The notes beneath the pieces are model-generated. The model made no database searches, had not been told where the DNA came from, and saw only the letters and a program-made list of their open reading frames with translations. Below are positions 51,758-63,889 of a DNA stretch of 64,000 nt, in pieces (position 1 is the stretch's first letter; every line of letters starts with the position of its first letter). The stretch lies in the NCBI GenBank assembly GCA_948150685.1, contig OX411310.1:42681599-42745598 (forward strand). Reading direction: 5' to 3'. The translations under genes were made by a program, and so were the position numbers. The DNA is from Rhaphigaster nebulosa. Its lineage: Eukaryota > Arthropoda > Insecta > Hemiptera > Pentatomidae.

Positions 51758-52616
51758 TATACACTATATATATTTATATTTATTTTTTTAGTTTGAGTTT
51801 GAAATATTAGAATATGCGGATCAAAACATCCGTACTCTTTGTCTCTACTTTCGTAAAGAAGCTTTAGGTACGTACCTACTTAACTGGTTTAATGTCTGCG
51901 GACGTTTTGCCTTTTTCGTGGTTAAGCGAAACAAGGTTCAGAATCATATAATAATTTTTTTTCTTCAAATTTGATATCTTCTTTCTGTGATTCTGTAGCT
52001 AGTTTTTCTTTTACATATCAGGCTTTATAAAAGTTTTACAATATTGTAATAAAATCGTATGAAAAATGTTATACAACCACTATATAACTTATTTTTAATT
52101 ATACAAGTTGCAAGCTAGCCGGAGAGTGTTAAGATAAGTGATAAGATCAAAGGATCATTGAGATGCTGTCCGCCCCTCTACGCAGTTCTCGGTAGTAGTT
52201 CACGAACCGCAGGTGTTCAATTGTTTATACACATTTCAGTTTACATTCGGTTTATCCAGTTCTGTATAGTGATGAGGCCAGACGAAAAGACCAACGATTT
52301 GATATAATTATTAGAATTTTCGTGATGAAAAAAAAAGTTCTGTGGGATCCTACAGATATTAAATTTGACTACAAGAAAAAGAAGCACGATGGCTGGGTTG
52401 AATTGGAAGTTGCTCCTTACTCTCCACCATTATGAGATCTGATCATATATTTAATGACTCACCCTTTTGTTGTAACTTTGGTATAAAATTTCTTCTTGTT
52501 CTTTTCAATAACAAAGTTATACAACAGATTTGTTATATAACAAAGTGTTAGAAAGTTGTATAACACAATTGCTGTAAAATAAGTCTTTGTTGCATAGTGC
52601 TGGTCCTGCTTTAGCC
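50477..52616. other. No gene recognised; contains (TAA)n and (TA)n arrays
   Basis: (TAA)n with interruptions at 51298-51362 and (TA)n at 51699-51752. Several poly-A/poly-T tracts. A modestly GC-richer patch at 52140-52290 has no recognisable product. Confidence 0.55.
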
Positions 52617-52651
52617 CTGATAAAGGCCAACAACTTAAAATGAAACGTCGG
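52617..52651 (+). other. Hammerhead-like motif (core broken)
   Basis: CCCTGATAA, aggccaacaacttaaaat, GAAACGTCGG. It matches the 46781-46816 motif and its flanks (tttagccctgat before; tttcttttctgaccg / tttcttgaccgg after), but the core G8 equivalent is A, so this copy should be inactive. Confidence 0.45.
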
Positions 52652-52769
52652 CACCCACTGTAATTTCTTTTCTGACCGCACTCCAGCCGTCTTCTTTTAG
52701 TTTACATTTTTGCTTAAAAATATCTCCAGCATTATATTCGAATGAACTTAGATAACTTATCAGTTAGTG

Positions 52770-52960
52770 TAATACGAGGGTTGAGCCGTTCTGAACGGGT
52801 ATTGGCGGATGAGAGGCCAATAAGAAGAGAAAGCGAGCGAACGAACCGCTGACGAAGCCAATAGAAGACCCAATGGCTCTCGCTGATTAGCTCTAATTGT
52901 GATAGCCTCGGCAACCTTCCTCCAATCCCCATTCAATTGTTTAACGGCCTCCAGCTCCAG
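52770..52960. promoter_or_regulatory. GC-rich island with four CCAAT boxes
   Basis: ATTGG at 52801-52805 and CCAAT at 52817-52821, 52858-52862 and 52870-52874, four within 75 bp, inside a patch clearly richer in GC than its surroundings, followed by tgattagctctaatt (homeodomain-like). No convincing coding frame. It lies in the long intron 3.7 kb downstream of the candidate alternative first exon, so an enhancer or promoter is possible. Confidence 0.35.
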
Positions 52961-53366
52961 CCCTGTCCGTTAGATCAATTAGTTCTTAATTAGGGCAGTT
53001 AGTCGCTAACCAAATTAGAAATTTTCTTTCGCTTAATAAATTTATTTGTATGATCCTTAATTTCTCACAGCCTATACTTCAATTTTATCGTCTGCAATCG
53101 TCTTGATGATCAATTGTCAACAATATCGTATAAAGCTAAAATGACGTAACCCTCAATTTTTAATAATTAAAGGTAACGTTGTTTTATCTTAAAACGCTCG
53201 ATTTGTTATATATAGGGATAGGGTTTATATGTATTTACATGTTTATTTTAAAAGCTTTGTAGACCATTTTTCGACCTTTTATTTTAAGTTTCATATAATT
53301 TAAAAGTAAATAAAGCCTTTATTTTAATATGTTATCACATATTTTTGTCCATATATAGTCAATACA

Positions 53367-53674
53367 GCGGAGTAGCTCAGTGGTAAGGCACTTAGTTACA
53401 ATGCTCCCGGTCCCGGGTTCGAGACCGGCTGTGGCAGATAATTATTTATTCTGTTATCAGCCGTGGATCGACCCTGTGGGATCGGGAGACCCTCCTGGGG
53501 ACCACCCAGCCTCTATAAAATGGGTACCCTTAATCGGAGGAAAAAACCTGGCGGTAGATGTCGTATATGTGATATCGGCCAAATCACCTCCTTGCACAAC
53601 CGTTGGCCTATAGAGACAGTACGGTCCTTAACAAGTACTAAACCCAAGACCCTTCATGGGTTGTAGTGGTACAG

Positions 53675-53706
<32 letters not shown>
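53367..53706 (+). mobile_element. tRNA-derived SINE, copy 4 (best preserved), with poly-T tail
   Basis: A tRNA-like head with a perfect A box TAGCTCAGTGG (53373-53383) and B box GGTTCGAGACC (53416-53426), 33 bp apart. Then agataattatttattctgtt, gatcgaccctgtgggatcgg, ccagcctctataaaatgggt, cacctccttgcacaaccg, catgggttgtagtggtacag and T27 (53680-53706). It is the reference for the other three copies. Frames of 67-77 codons here are not genes. It is not a functional tRNA: no usable anticodon arm is seen. Confidence 0.92.
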
Positions 53707-53711
<5 letters not shown>

Positions 53712-53889
53712 GAAAACATTTTAACATGTTAACAATAAATTTGGAGAATTTCAGGGTAAGAATGCGCCCCATGTGCCTGAACCGGAAATTCTAACTAGAT
53801 TTTCCGCAACTGTCTAAAGACGTTTCTTTTTTAAAATTGTCTTTTTTTATCCAGAATTTCTCACATTCCGTGTCCAGACGAGTCCTAGT

Positions 53890-54165
53890 GAATTTATTCT
53901 GTTGTTTCTTCTTCTTTCGCTTCTCCCTCTTGTGCCTCTCAGCGTAGGGGAGTGCATAACCACGAATTCCACTCCTCTCTGTTCCTTGCTAGATTCCTGG
54001 CCCGACGGATATCTTTGCCTCTTCCTCTGCAAAGTCTATCGATATATTCCAGATATGACACTCTTGGGCGTCCTCAAGAACTTCTGCCATCCGAAGCGTA
54101 AACCATCGTCTTCAATGGGTCCCTGTTTTCCTCCATCCTAACAACACGGCCGAACCATTTTAATT
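53890..54165 (-). pseudogene. LINE C-terminal tail (one stop)
   Basis: Minus strand: KWFGRVVRMEENRDPLKTMV, YASDGRSS, a stop, GRPRVSYLEYIDRLCRGRGK, DIRRAGNLARNREEWNSWL, then a stop. WFGxVxRMxExRxPxxxxx...GRPRxxxxxxI...ARxRxxWxxWL is the RTE-type LINE tail. Opposite strand to the 45505 copy and a different subfamily from the WREV tails. Confidence 0.7.
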
Positions 54166-54529
54166 TTGTTTAATATGTTAATAAGTCCTGGTGTCGGAAT
54201 ACAAAACATTCGCGAATTTCCCAATGAGACTTTTCGTAGATAGCTGTGCAAAAAATGTGGCAAAAAGTCGATTATTTGGGTAAACACGACATACTTCTAC
54301 AACCTTTGACTAAGAAAATAGGGAAAAGAAAAAGAATGTGAAGATATTCATATATTATTAATTATTTTTTCTATCTTCACACTAGTTTATCAAAAAATAA
54401 ATACATGCACATGTACATATTTGATGTTTTATTTCAAATGTAAATTCGGTCAATTAAATTATTACATGATTTCAAATGTTAAGTTTTGTGATTTTTTCTT
54501 AAATATTCGTGTTTTTATTTTTTTTTTTA

Positions 54530-54565
<36 letters not shown>

Positions 54566-54779
54566 TTTTCTTTTACTTTGAGGATTTCTATCTTTTAAAT
54601 ATTTCTCTTTGTTAGTTACTTATTTGTGAAAATATAATTATTTACATGTATATGAACATATTCAGCTTTTTATTTTACATGAAAATCCGTTCCCTAATTA
54701 TTTGTTCCGATGTTAAAAGTTCTGTTATTTTGAAGAAGAAAAAAAAAATTTTATATCTGTTTTAGTATGGAAAACTTTG
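54166..54779. other. No gene recognised; long poly-T
   Basis: T-rich, including a near-continuous T run at 54515-54563. No other structure was seen. Confidence 0.5.
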
Positions 54780-54970
54780 CAGGAAAATGTTGACGGAAGA
54801 GCGGTCGATAAGGGAACATGATTTAAGATGTTTGCGTGTGGAGCACGTGTTGCAGCCAATCCCGAAATACAAAGGCCCAGCTGACGTGTATTACCCGCCT
54901 GTAGCAATCTTATCGTTCTGCCGGCGTGTCGGCCTCCTTTCCCCGTTAATTCCAAGCTCCTATTTCAAGA
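54780..54970. other. GC-rich patch, unassigned
   Basis: It stands out from poly-T and AT-rich flanks. Both strands have 70-80-codon frames without recognisable motifs (minus: GRHAGRTIRLLQAGNTRQLG). It could be a conserved non-coding element, a repeat fragment or an unrecognised exon; I see no matched splice sites. Confidence 0.3.
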
Positions 54971-57260
54971 TTGAATTCCGGGCTCATCTGTTTATCTATA
55001 ATTAAACAATAAATAATTTAAATACTGAATAGATAAATTTAGTCTTATTCTGGAAGAAAAATACAAAAAACTGTATGAACAAATTAATTCCTTATAAAGA
55101 CGTGTTTTCAATAACATGTAATATCATTTTAATATAATGATTAAATCACCATCAAAATTCTAGAAGAAAAAACATTCTACAAAAATCTCAATAGTTATTT
55201 ATTTTTTACTGCCGGTTGCTGGACCAAGAATTAGGCACAGCAATTTCTTTCTTATTTCTAAGGATTGCTCCTTCTTCTACTTCTTGTATACAATTTTCTG
55301 TGGAATGGAGATTGTAGCAGTTCAAAGCCGTAAAATCATAAGAATTTTAAGAAAATAATTTTACATAACTACAACAAGAGCAAATCCAAGCTTAGTATAT
55401 TTCGTGGCTTTGTTTTCTTCTTCCTTATTTTGCTTATATCAGTCGTGTCTTATTTTTTGTAACCTGATATCTCCTTTTAACTAATGTTTTAAGATCACAC
55501 GCTTCAGATAGAAAGCTCTAAAAAATGTAAAATAGGTATGATACGATTTTTGCTAAGGCAATTTTGATAGTCCATAAGAATAAGCGTCTACTACTTGTAC
55601 ATGTCCGTTGCGTTCCTGTTCCGTTCTTCCGCATCAGTTAAAAATAATATTCTTCTGGATATTTTATTGGAGGGGTTTCCACAAGTCCGACACAGTTCAG
55701 TATCAATGCTCCTTCCTGAGTACATGGATTATTTTCAATAAATTATAATTTTATACTATTATCAAACTATAGTAAATAAATACTAGTAGTAAACTTTTCT
55801 ATTATTTTTACTCACCTTAAACATACTGTCAATCTTTCTTTTGGTATTACGGATTTTCTCTATGTGGAGTCTCGCTTTTTTTAACGATATTCCAATTTTC
55901 TGAGAAAAATGTTAAAATAATTCTCAGTCATTCTAAAATGTTCATAAAAATATGTTTTATCATCAATCCATTCCTTATAGAAGGTGTCTAAATCTCCTTC
56001 GCTTTCTCATTCATTTTAGTCAAGTTTCATTAGGCAAGTTTTTTGACACTGAAATAGAAAAATACATTTCTCTTCCACAGCTTAACCGTTATTGATCACA
56101 GTTCGCCTGATTAGGTGCAGAGGCATCAGGGACCGAAACCTTACAGAATTAAAAACTCAACAAAATCGGTCCACCCATTCAAGAGATAATCGTTTTTTGG
56201 ATTCAGAGGGCTCTTAAACGCGATATCCGTCGAAAACCGCACATCGAAATTTTGACCCGATTACAATACTTTGCTTACCTAGTAAGAGAGTAAAAAGTTG
56301 TTTTCTTGTATCTGCGTTGACAAAATGTATAATAAATCATGAACAAATAATAAAACAGACCGTTTAAAAAATAAATATTATTTTATTTTATATAGTATTA
56401 TTCCGAATTAATAGGACGATTTCAAGATAATGACCTGAAACGTTTTCTGGCTGAGAGGACTTTTACGACAGTATGAGGGGAGGAGGAGGTGAGGGAATCG
56501 AAATCCCATCGCATAGGAACTCCTCGTCTACTCCACTCCCTCTCATTTCCATATTCCATTTACACTATTCAAGATAAAACATTAGCATAGCTCAATATAT
56601 TTTATTGCTTACATTTTTTTTTATTATTTTAGTTGATTACTGAAACCAGTTTAATGCCGAATCTAACAATTAAGGCTACCATATTAACTTTCACCGATGG
56701 ATACTTTATCACTTAAAGATAATTGAAAATTTAAACAGAATTGCAACTATAATGAATAATTTATATAAGATAGGGAGTCCAAATATCGCCTACCTTTCTA
56801 ATGTTACATATCACGGTTGATCCCTGATTAACGCTGCTAGCCAGTGGCCAACACCGGAACTACAGAGCATTCCCCTTTAATAGTTATGTGTTGAAGCCAG
56901 GTGGAGCTATGTTTTCTTTCACGGATTTTGCTGATTTTCGAGAACTGTGATTTAATAAACATGTTTCATTATTTTTAGTGTAATAAATAAAGCTGAAGCG
57001 ATAGAGTTTTTTTCGTTTTTATATGGTAAGTAAGGAGTTTTTTTATGGTAACTATAGTAGGAGACAAATAAATATACTTAGTTTTTTGAGTTTGCGATCT
57101 GATTCCGAAATTAGATCTTCGAGACTTATATTATACCAAATATCGCCCATTTAGTGTTCTTAATTAATTTAACGATCAATTTCTAAGTGCTTTATTTTTT
57201 TCAGATGTTACATAGAAACACATAGGATAGGACTATAATAAAAGAGGCGTTAATAGTGAT
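54971..57260. other. No gene recognised; divergent R3-like end
   Basis: 56225-56300 (cgaaattttgacccgattac, aatactttgcttacctagta, agagagtaaaa) parallels the R3 end word (cgattacaatacttcctttacttcgtacaaggaag), so a diverged relative of R3 lies in about 56090-56300. The rest is AT-rich. Confidence 0.45.
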
Positions 57261-58346
57261 TTCCTTGTACGCCTATTAAATTATAAATCCGTGGCTCAAA
57301 AAGTGATACTGAATTTGGTTACTAGTTTTCGAAGATTGCAGTAAAAACGACACTCGGCGTCGCGACATCCATCTATTGACACACACATACGCACGCACGC
57401 ACACACCCACACGCCCCTGGAGGTCTCATTCCGTTATTAAATGTCGTTTTTTTTTCAGTAGGTAACTAGTTTTCAAGAGATTCCTTCGTGTTCCGTGACA
57501 ACATTAAAACTGTCAATATCACTAGATAAAGCATTAGAAATCGACAGTTTCTAAATTTTAAGCGGAAGAACCCACTTAACTTATATCTTATTCTCCTGCT
57601 GCAGACTTGTTCATCGCACAAATGGGGTGGCAAACCAGTATTATATGCCCAATATTAACACTTAAAATAAGTAATAAAAATGTTTAATTAGAGTATAAAC
57701 AAAATCGCGTTGGTAACCTTTATTACCGAAACAAATGATATCTCCATTTAATTTTAATATAATTTTGGATGTAAGTTTATTATGACCTTCAAGTAAAGTA
57801 CCCTTTTCCGCTCACCAATTTTAACCAAAATCTAGAAAATACATTCATATTGATATAAAAGTCCTATTTACTAAATTTTAAATGTTTTACATTATATTTT
57901 AATATAATTTTTGATGAAAGTCTAAATGACCTTGAAATAAAGTACCTCTTCTGGTTTTCCAATTTAGACCAAAATCTAGTATGGTATTTAAATCAATATA
58001 TAAGTTCTAAATACCAAATTTGAGAAGTTTTCCAAAGTATTTTAATATAATTTTTGATGAAAACCAATGATGACCTTCAAATAAAGTACCACTTCCGGTG
58101 ATTAAGCAGTGACCAAAAAGGGAGGTTCACAACTAGATTTTACAACAATCCTAAATACAAAATTTCAACTTTCTACGGCTAACCGTTTTTGAGTTATGCG
58201 AAATACGAACGTACGTACGTACGTACAGACGCCACGACGAAACTAGTCAAAATAGATTCAGGGATGGTCAAAATGGATATTTCCGTTAAAATCTGAAAAT
58301 CGAAAATTTTCGCGATTACAATACTTCCTTTACTTCGTACAAGGAA
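57261..58346 (-). mobile_element. R3 element, copy B
   Basis: ttccttgtacgcctattaa at the left and cttcgtacaaggaa at the right, the same termini as copy A in reverse. Three internal units carry tgaccttcaagtaaagtacc or variants at 57783, 57927 and 58071, a spacing of exactly 144 bp. It contains a cac(a/g)c-rich run (57381-57415), where copy A has (GT)n, and about 200 bp next to it (ggaggtctcattccgtta...) that copy A lacks. Confidence 0.85.
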
Positions 58347-58499
58347 GTAAAAATATTCTTTAAAGCATCTAGTCTTTTTATGGTAACTATATGGTATAAC
58401 CATATAACTATATGGTAACTAGCTAACAGTCTTTCCATGTAAGATTATAAGATCTAAACACACAAAAGATTAAGTAAAAATTACCGAGACAAATTTAAA

Positions 58500-59558
58500 A
58501 TATCTGATGTGGGCAACACATGACTTCCTTGTACGCCTCTTAAACTATTAATCGATGGCTCAAAATGTGATCCTCAATTTGGTTACTAGTTTCCGAAGAT
58601 CGCAGTAAAAACGACCATCGGCGTCCCGATATCCATCTATTGACACTCACACTCTTGTCACTGGAGGTCTCATTCCGTTACTATATGTCGTTTTCCTTCA
58701 GTAGGTAATTAGTTTCCAAGATATTTCTTCATGTTCCATGACAACAATAAAACTGTCAGTTTCGATATTTTAAGCGGAAAAACCAACTTAACTAATATCT
58801 TATTCTCATGATGTAGAATTGTTGGTCTCACAAATGGGGAGGAAAACTAGTATTTTTGACTCAATTTTAACACTCAAAACAAGTAATAAAAATGTTAAAT
58901 TGGATTGGAAACCAAATTGCGTTTGTAACCTTTATTACCGAAACATATGATTTCTCTTTTAATTTAAATATAATTTTTGATGTAAGCTTATTATGACCTT
59001 CAAGTAAAGGACCCTTTTCCGCTCACGAATCTTAACCAAAATCTAGTAAATACATTTATATCGATATAAAAGTCCTATTTACCAAATTTGAGAGGTTTTA
59101 CGTTATATTTTAATATATTTTTTGACGAAAGTCTAATATGACCTTCAAGTAAAGTACTACTTCCGGTTTTGCAATTTAGACTAAAATCTAGTATATTATT
59201 TAAATCAATGTATAAGTCATAAATACTAAATTTGAGAAGTTTTGCATAGTATTTTAATATAATTTTTGATAAAAATTAATTATGACCTTCAAGTAAAGTA
59301 CCACTTCCGGTGATCAAGCAGTGACCAAAAAGAGAGGTTCACAACTAGATTTTACAAAAATCCTAAATACATAATTTCAACTTTATAGGGCTAACCGTTT
59401 TTGAGTTATGCGAAATACGAACGAACGTACGTACGTACAGACGCCACGACGAAACTAGTCAAAATGAATTCAGGGATGGTCAAAATGGATATTTCCGTTG
59501 AAATCTGAAAACCGAAAATTTTCGCGAATACAATATTTCCTTTACTTCGTAAAAGGAA
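58500..59558 (-). mobile_element. R3 element, copy C
   Basis: Core from ttccttgtacgcctctt (58525) to cttcgtaaaaggaa (59558). The left flank gatgtgggcaacacatga (58506-58523) is also shared with copy A, so the family extends beyond the short TIR. Three units with tgaccttcaagtaaag at about 58996, 59139 and 59283. Same orientation as copy B, 178 bp apart; closer to B in carrying the ggaggtctcattccg block. Confidence 0.85.
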
Positions 59559-62500
59559 GTAAAAAACGAGCCAAAAGGACGAAGGCCTGCTCTATGCATT
59601 TATAATTAGTTGAATATTGCTTACAAATAGAAAGAAAAAAACCTATTAAGGACTTATGACAAAAGACGGGAAAAGAATGGCATTTCACCTTGCCATTAGA
59701 AATAATTTTCGCCATCCATTTTGAAAAAAAAAACTGCAGGCAGAAAGTCTCTTCCTCTTTTTTTCAAGAAACATTCCCCTTTTTAATAGACACCCTACCT
59801 TGTCACTAAGGAAACCTCCAACACTTTCTTTAGTACGCATTGTGATGTAAAAAAGTTCTTTGGCAATTTTAATTAACTAAAGCAACATAACTTTTACTTA
59901 ATTTAATCCCATTTTAGATGTAGGTGATATAAGGAAGATGTGGTGGGCGATATTAGGAACAGTTTTATTCAAATGGCAAATACTCGGCTGTAAGAAAAAA
60001 ATCTGTGCTGAAATTAATTTTTTTGTTTTTATAACATTTTAGATAATAGTTTAAAACTATTTTTAGACAAAAGCACTTCGATTAGTATTCCAATAAAAAA
60101 AAAAATCGTGAGCAGTAGAACTCCGTCACTAAAGTCGTATTTTCACGTTTAAAAAAATATAAAAATTGGGGGTAAGAAAAAAATTGAGACCCACAAAACA
60201 CAGTTCCCTAGCATACCGAAATTTACACATACTTTTATTATATAGTTCTGCCTCTCCGCTGGCCTTCGATACAGAAAGTCCTTCATACCGAATTTCAGCT
60301 CATTTGACTCAAAGGGGGCCGCTGGAGGCGCTCAAATAGCGGGGGAAAAATATATATATATATATCAGACATCTCCAAATCTTCCATAATCATGCTCTAG
60401 AGTTATGAAACGGATAGAAACCGCAGTCCCGCCGCTCACCGCCGACCTTCGACCTACTGCACTATTTTTTTCGGCGAAAATACGACTAAAACAACCTATT
60501 TAACAGGACAAACGAAAAACTGATTTGTAAGACATTTTATGAAATATGATTTTATAAATTAATTATAAACATTTCAACATGGTAAGTAAATAACTGTGAA
60601 ACCATTTATGTGAAGACTGTCTTGGAAGTGTCACATGGGCGATTTCTAGCGGTAACTAGTTAGCGGGAATGCATTAAACTGCAACAACAGGAGGATTCTT
60701 TTAGACCAATTTAAATTAAGTAACGATTTTTTAACTCATGAGTGCTTTCCTCCAATAGATAGGAGATAAGATATTGTTACTAATAAAATCAAAATCACAT
60801 AACTGATTTTTCGTCAGGTCGGAGTTTTCAGATATGTAGTTTATATTCATATTATCTAGCAGTAATTCTTCGTTTTTATCCTTTGAATATATTTAATATA
60901 TTTATATATTTATATCCTTTTAATATATTTTATTAATTTTTACAACCTTAATTATTTGTTTTTCTACTTGTTTATTGCTATTGCATTTTTTGTTATGTAT
61001 TCAACAAACAAAAAAAATAACTGATCTCAACAAAAAGAACACATTTTTTTTTAAACCAATGCTAATTTATTCCTGGTTCCCTGAAGAAATTTATTCTAAG
61101 CTTATGTTGGACTTAATTGGAAGAGGGCCGCAGAGTCTTGTCTGAGCCAATTTCGATTGTAGTAAGAGCCTTCACCAGAAGGGAATGACTTTGCTGAAGT
61201 AGTCACTTGATATCTGTTGGTCTGCAAGTAATGAGTTTGCTCGGGCAGTCCTCTTCTCTTCCTCCGGCAAAATTAATTTTGATGGTGCCTGCCTGCCCCT
61301 TCATCTAGCAGCCATACCGCTCCACGATCATAAAATCACTGTCATTAAGATGAAAGTTGTTAAAAAAAAAAAAAAATCATTGATAAATCGCAGCCGTCGT
61401 AGAATGAAGGTACTTCTACAAATTGAAATGATTAGTAAATCATATTTAAAGTGTTTGCTCTACTGAATACTTCCTCATTAAACACAATGAACATTGATTA
61501 ATTTATTATAAATATTTAATTTAAATATTTATATTTATAAAAAATTATAGAGTACTTTGTTCTTTATAAATTGGACGGTAGGGGAGCCTATGAGAGTTAT
61601 CCTTATACTAAGTACAATGCCGTTGCTAACTCAAAGTTCGATTGTTTTTTAGTTGTACCTTAATTATACGATGACATATGCCAGAGTTTATTCTAAATCA
61701 TGTGTTTTTTACTTAGTGAGTTTCACTTGTAATCCGACATTATGGCACGATATATTAGCATAAGGCAGTCAAGCATTAGTTAGAAGAATTCTTTATTACA
61801 TGATTGAGAAATTAATTACTTCAATTTCCTTATCTCTGACACTTTTCGAACAGAAAAGGGAAGAGAATAGATCAGTGTCTCGGATTTTATTAATGTTTTT
61901 CATTGATCTACTTATTCTAGTAATTTATATATTTGTCTTATTTATTTAATAAATTTATTTTTATTGTTAATGCTATGATTATTTCAGTTTGTAATTCACT
62001 ATCATTTTGATTATGTAAATTTTACGTGGCTTGCTCTGCTCGGTAATTACCGAAGCTTCATTTAGCCTGTTAGTGGCTAATTTTCCGATCGGAAGATCAA
62101 AGTAGAATATTAGCCAGTAGCGTCCCCTCCAGCCACATAACTCTATATTATTCCATATTTATTATAAATTATTGAGTACTTCATTCTTTATAACTATTCT
62201 GACAGTTCAATAAGTTAATTATTCAGTGTTATATAGAGTCAAAGAGAAGAGGAGCGAACTAAATCCCTGAAAGGCCATCTCGGCTAATCCTTTGGCAACT
62301 GCAGGCCGGGGCCCGAGGGTAATTGTTATCCGTTTTATGTAGATAACTCCCCCGAACCCCTCTATTCCTCCCCCTTTCTAGGTCCTGGTCTTTTATATGC
62401 TAATCCTCAGCCCCATTGACCTTTTGTTGCCGTTATATTCCTTTTTATTTTCCCACCTACTCTTTATCTAGTGGCTATTACTTGACTTAGCTATTCCGGA

Positions 62501-62575
62501 CTTGGGCATCTAAGTTCTATCCTACGGTATGTTTCAAGATCAGAGGCCCGCTAGCCTCCTGAGGATATTTAACAT
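59559..62575. other. No gene recognised; several GC-richer patches
   Basis: Patches at about 60235-60470, 61130-61330, 62030-62120 and 62230-62560 are richer in GC. The first (ctgcctctccgctggccttc) reads like repeat DNA. None shows a coding frame with splice sites. 60353-60366 is a short (TA)n. Confidence 0.4.
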
Positions 62576-62613
62576 ATACACACACACACACACACAACCA
62601 TTCACACTCAAAT

Positions 62614-62672
<59 letters not shown>
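62576..62672. repeat. (CA)n and (TA)n microsatellites
   Basis: (CA)n at 62577-62597 and (TA)n at 62611-62672 with one interruption. Confidence 0.95.
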
Positions 62673-62681
<9 letters not shown>

Positions 62682-63394
62682 TAACTTTTATGGCCAATTC
62701 AAACCTGACCATAAAATATAAAATATGACATGATCCGGCGTGAGCGAGATAGTTTCCATTGATACACCCTATAAAAAAGAGTATACCCATTCAAGTTAAT
62801 AATAATTTTTAAAAAATTTTATTTATTTCCTATTACACTTGGAGAACTCGATATTTATATTGTTGAATAGGCGTGAGAAAGGTATTGCAGTATCGGATGA
62901 AAGAAAAATTCCTGCGGTACGGTACTCATTGAGACCGTGGTGGAAAATAGCCTTAATAAAAGTTAGAAAATATGTTAAACAGAAATGAAAAAATAAAATA
63001 AAAAAACGGCTAAAAAAATAAATAAAAAAACGGCTCTCATTTAATGTGATGATTTGTAATTGTGGTTAGCTTTGATCTCTAATTCTGCTGCTTTTAGGCA
63101 CCATATGTGGTGCTTGAAGACTGACTTGTTTTGACATTGCGGCAAAAAAAATTCCATAAAAAGGATAGAAAAAAAGTCTCTGCGGGACTGTTAAGAATAT
63201 TGTTGCAGTAATCTGTACTAATATGCAAAGCTGAAGAGTTTTTTTGATCGCGCTAATTTCAGGAACTACCATTCCGATTACAAAAATCCTTTTTGCATTA
63301 CATAAACCGTTTATTGAAGAAGGCGTTAGACTTTATAACATAACGCTACGGCCTGTAGGAACGGAGTAGCAACCATAAATAAATTACTAAAAAA

Positions 63395-63530
63395 AAAAAT
63401 TCCTAACTTGCGTGGGTGTCGTCGTCATGAAAACTCCATACCCGTGGAAGTTAGTTGACTACACAAACGTAATAATAAATGAGAAGCTGTTGTGTGAAAA
63501 CTTTATTTTGTAAATAAAATGGAAGGGTAA
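63395..63530 (-). repeat. Dispersed repeat family R2, 5' fragment
   Basis: The reverse complement carries tttacaaaataaagttttca, cacaaca, tagtcaactaacttccacgg and cacgcaagtta, matching 46138-46260 (tttacaaaataacgttttca ... tagtcgacttacttccacgg ... cgcgcaagtta). It ends before the body of the family. Confidence 0.55.
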
Positions 63531-63889
63531 AGAAAAATAAAGGTTTGAAAACGTGAAGCTTATTTAAGTGAAAATTTATTTCCATTTATAAATATTCTTG
63601 GTCGTTATACCCTGTTCCTTGAAAATGTATACAAGAAATGAGACTGAACGACATAATACAGGTTGTTATATTAAAGCCCATTTTCTATTTCTGGGGTCAA
63701 TCAAAATTTAACGCTGGTGAAACGGCAAAGCACAGCTAGTTAAGTCATAAAAATCAAAATCATTAAAATAACTTATGACTGGTTCATTTTCTCTTCTGTA
63801 ATGCTAAGACTTTTTTTCATCACGTTTATATTTTTTTTACTTATATTTCTACCATAAACCACCATATTTCAAACATAATTTGCTTCTAG

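Noticed and set aside
53373..53440. tRNA gene
   Set aside because: Perfect A and B boxes, but the region between them does not give a proper anticodon arm, and the sequence continues into a SINE body present in four copies.
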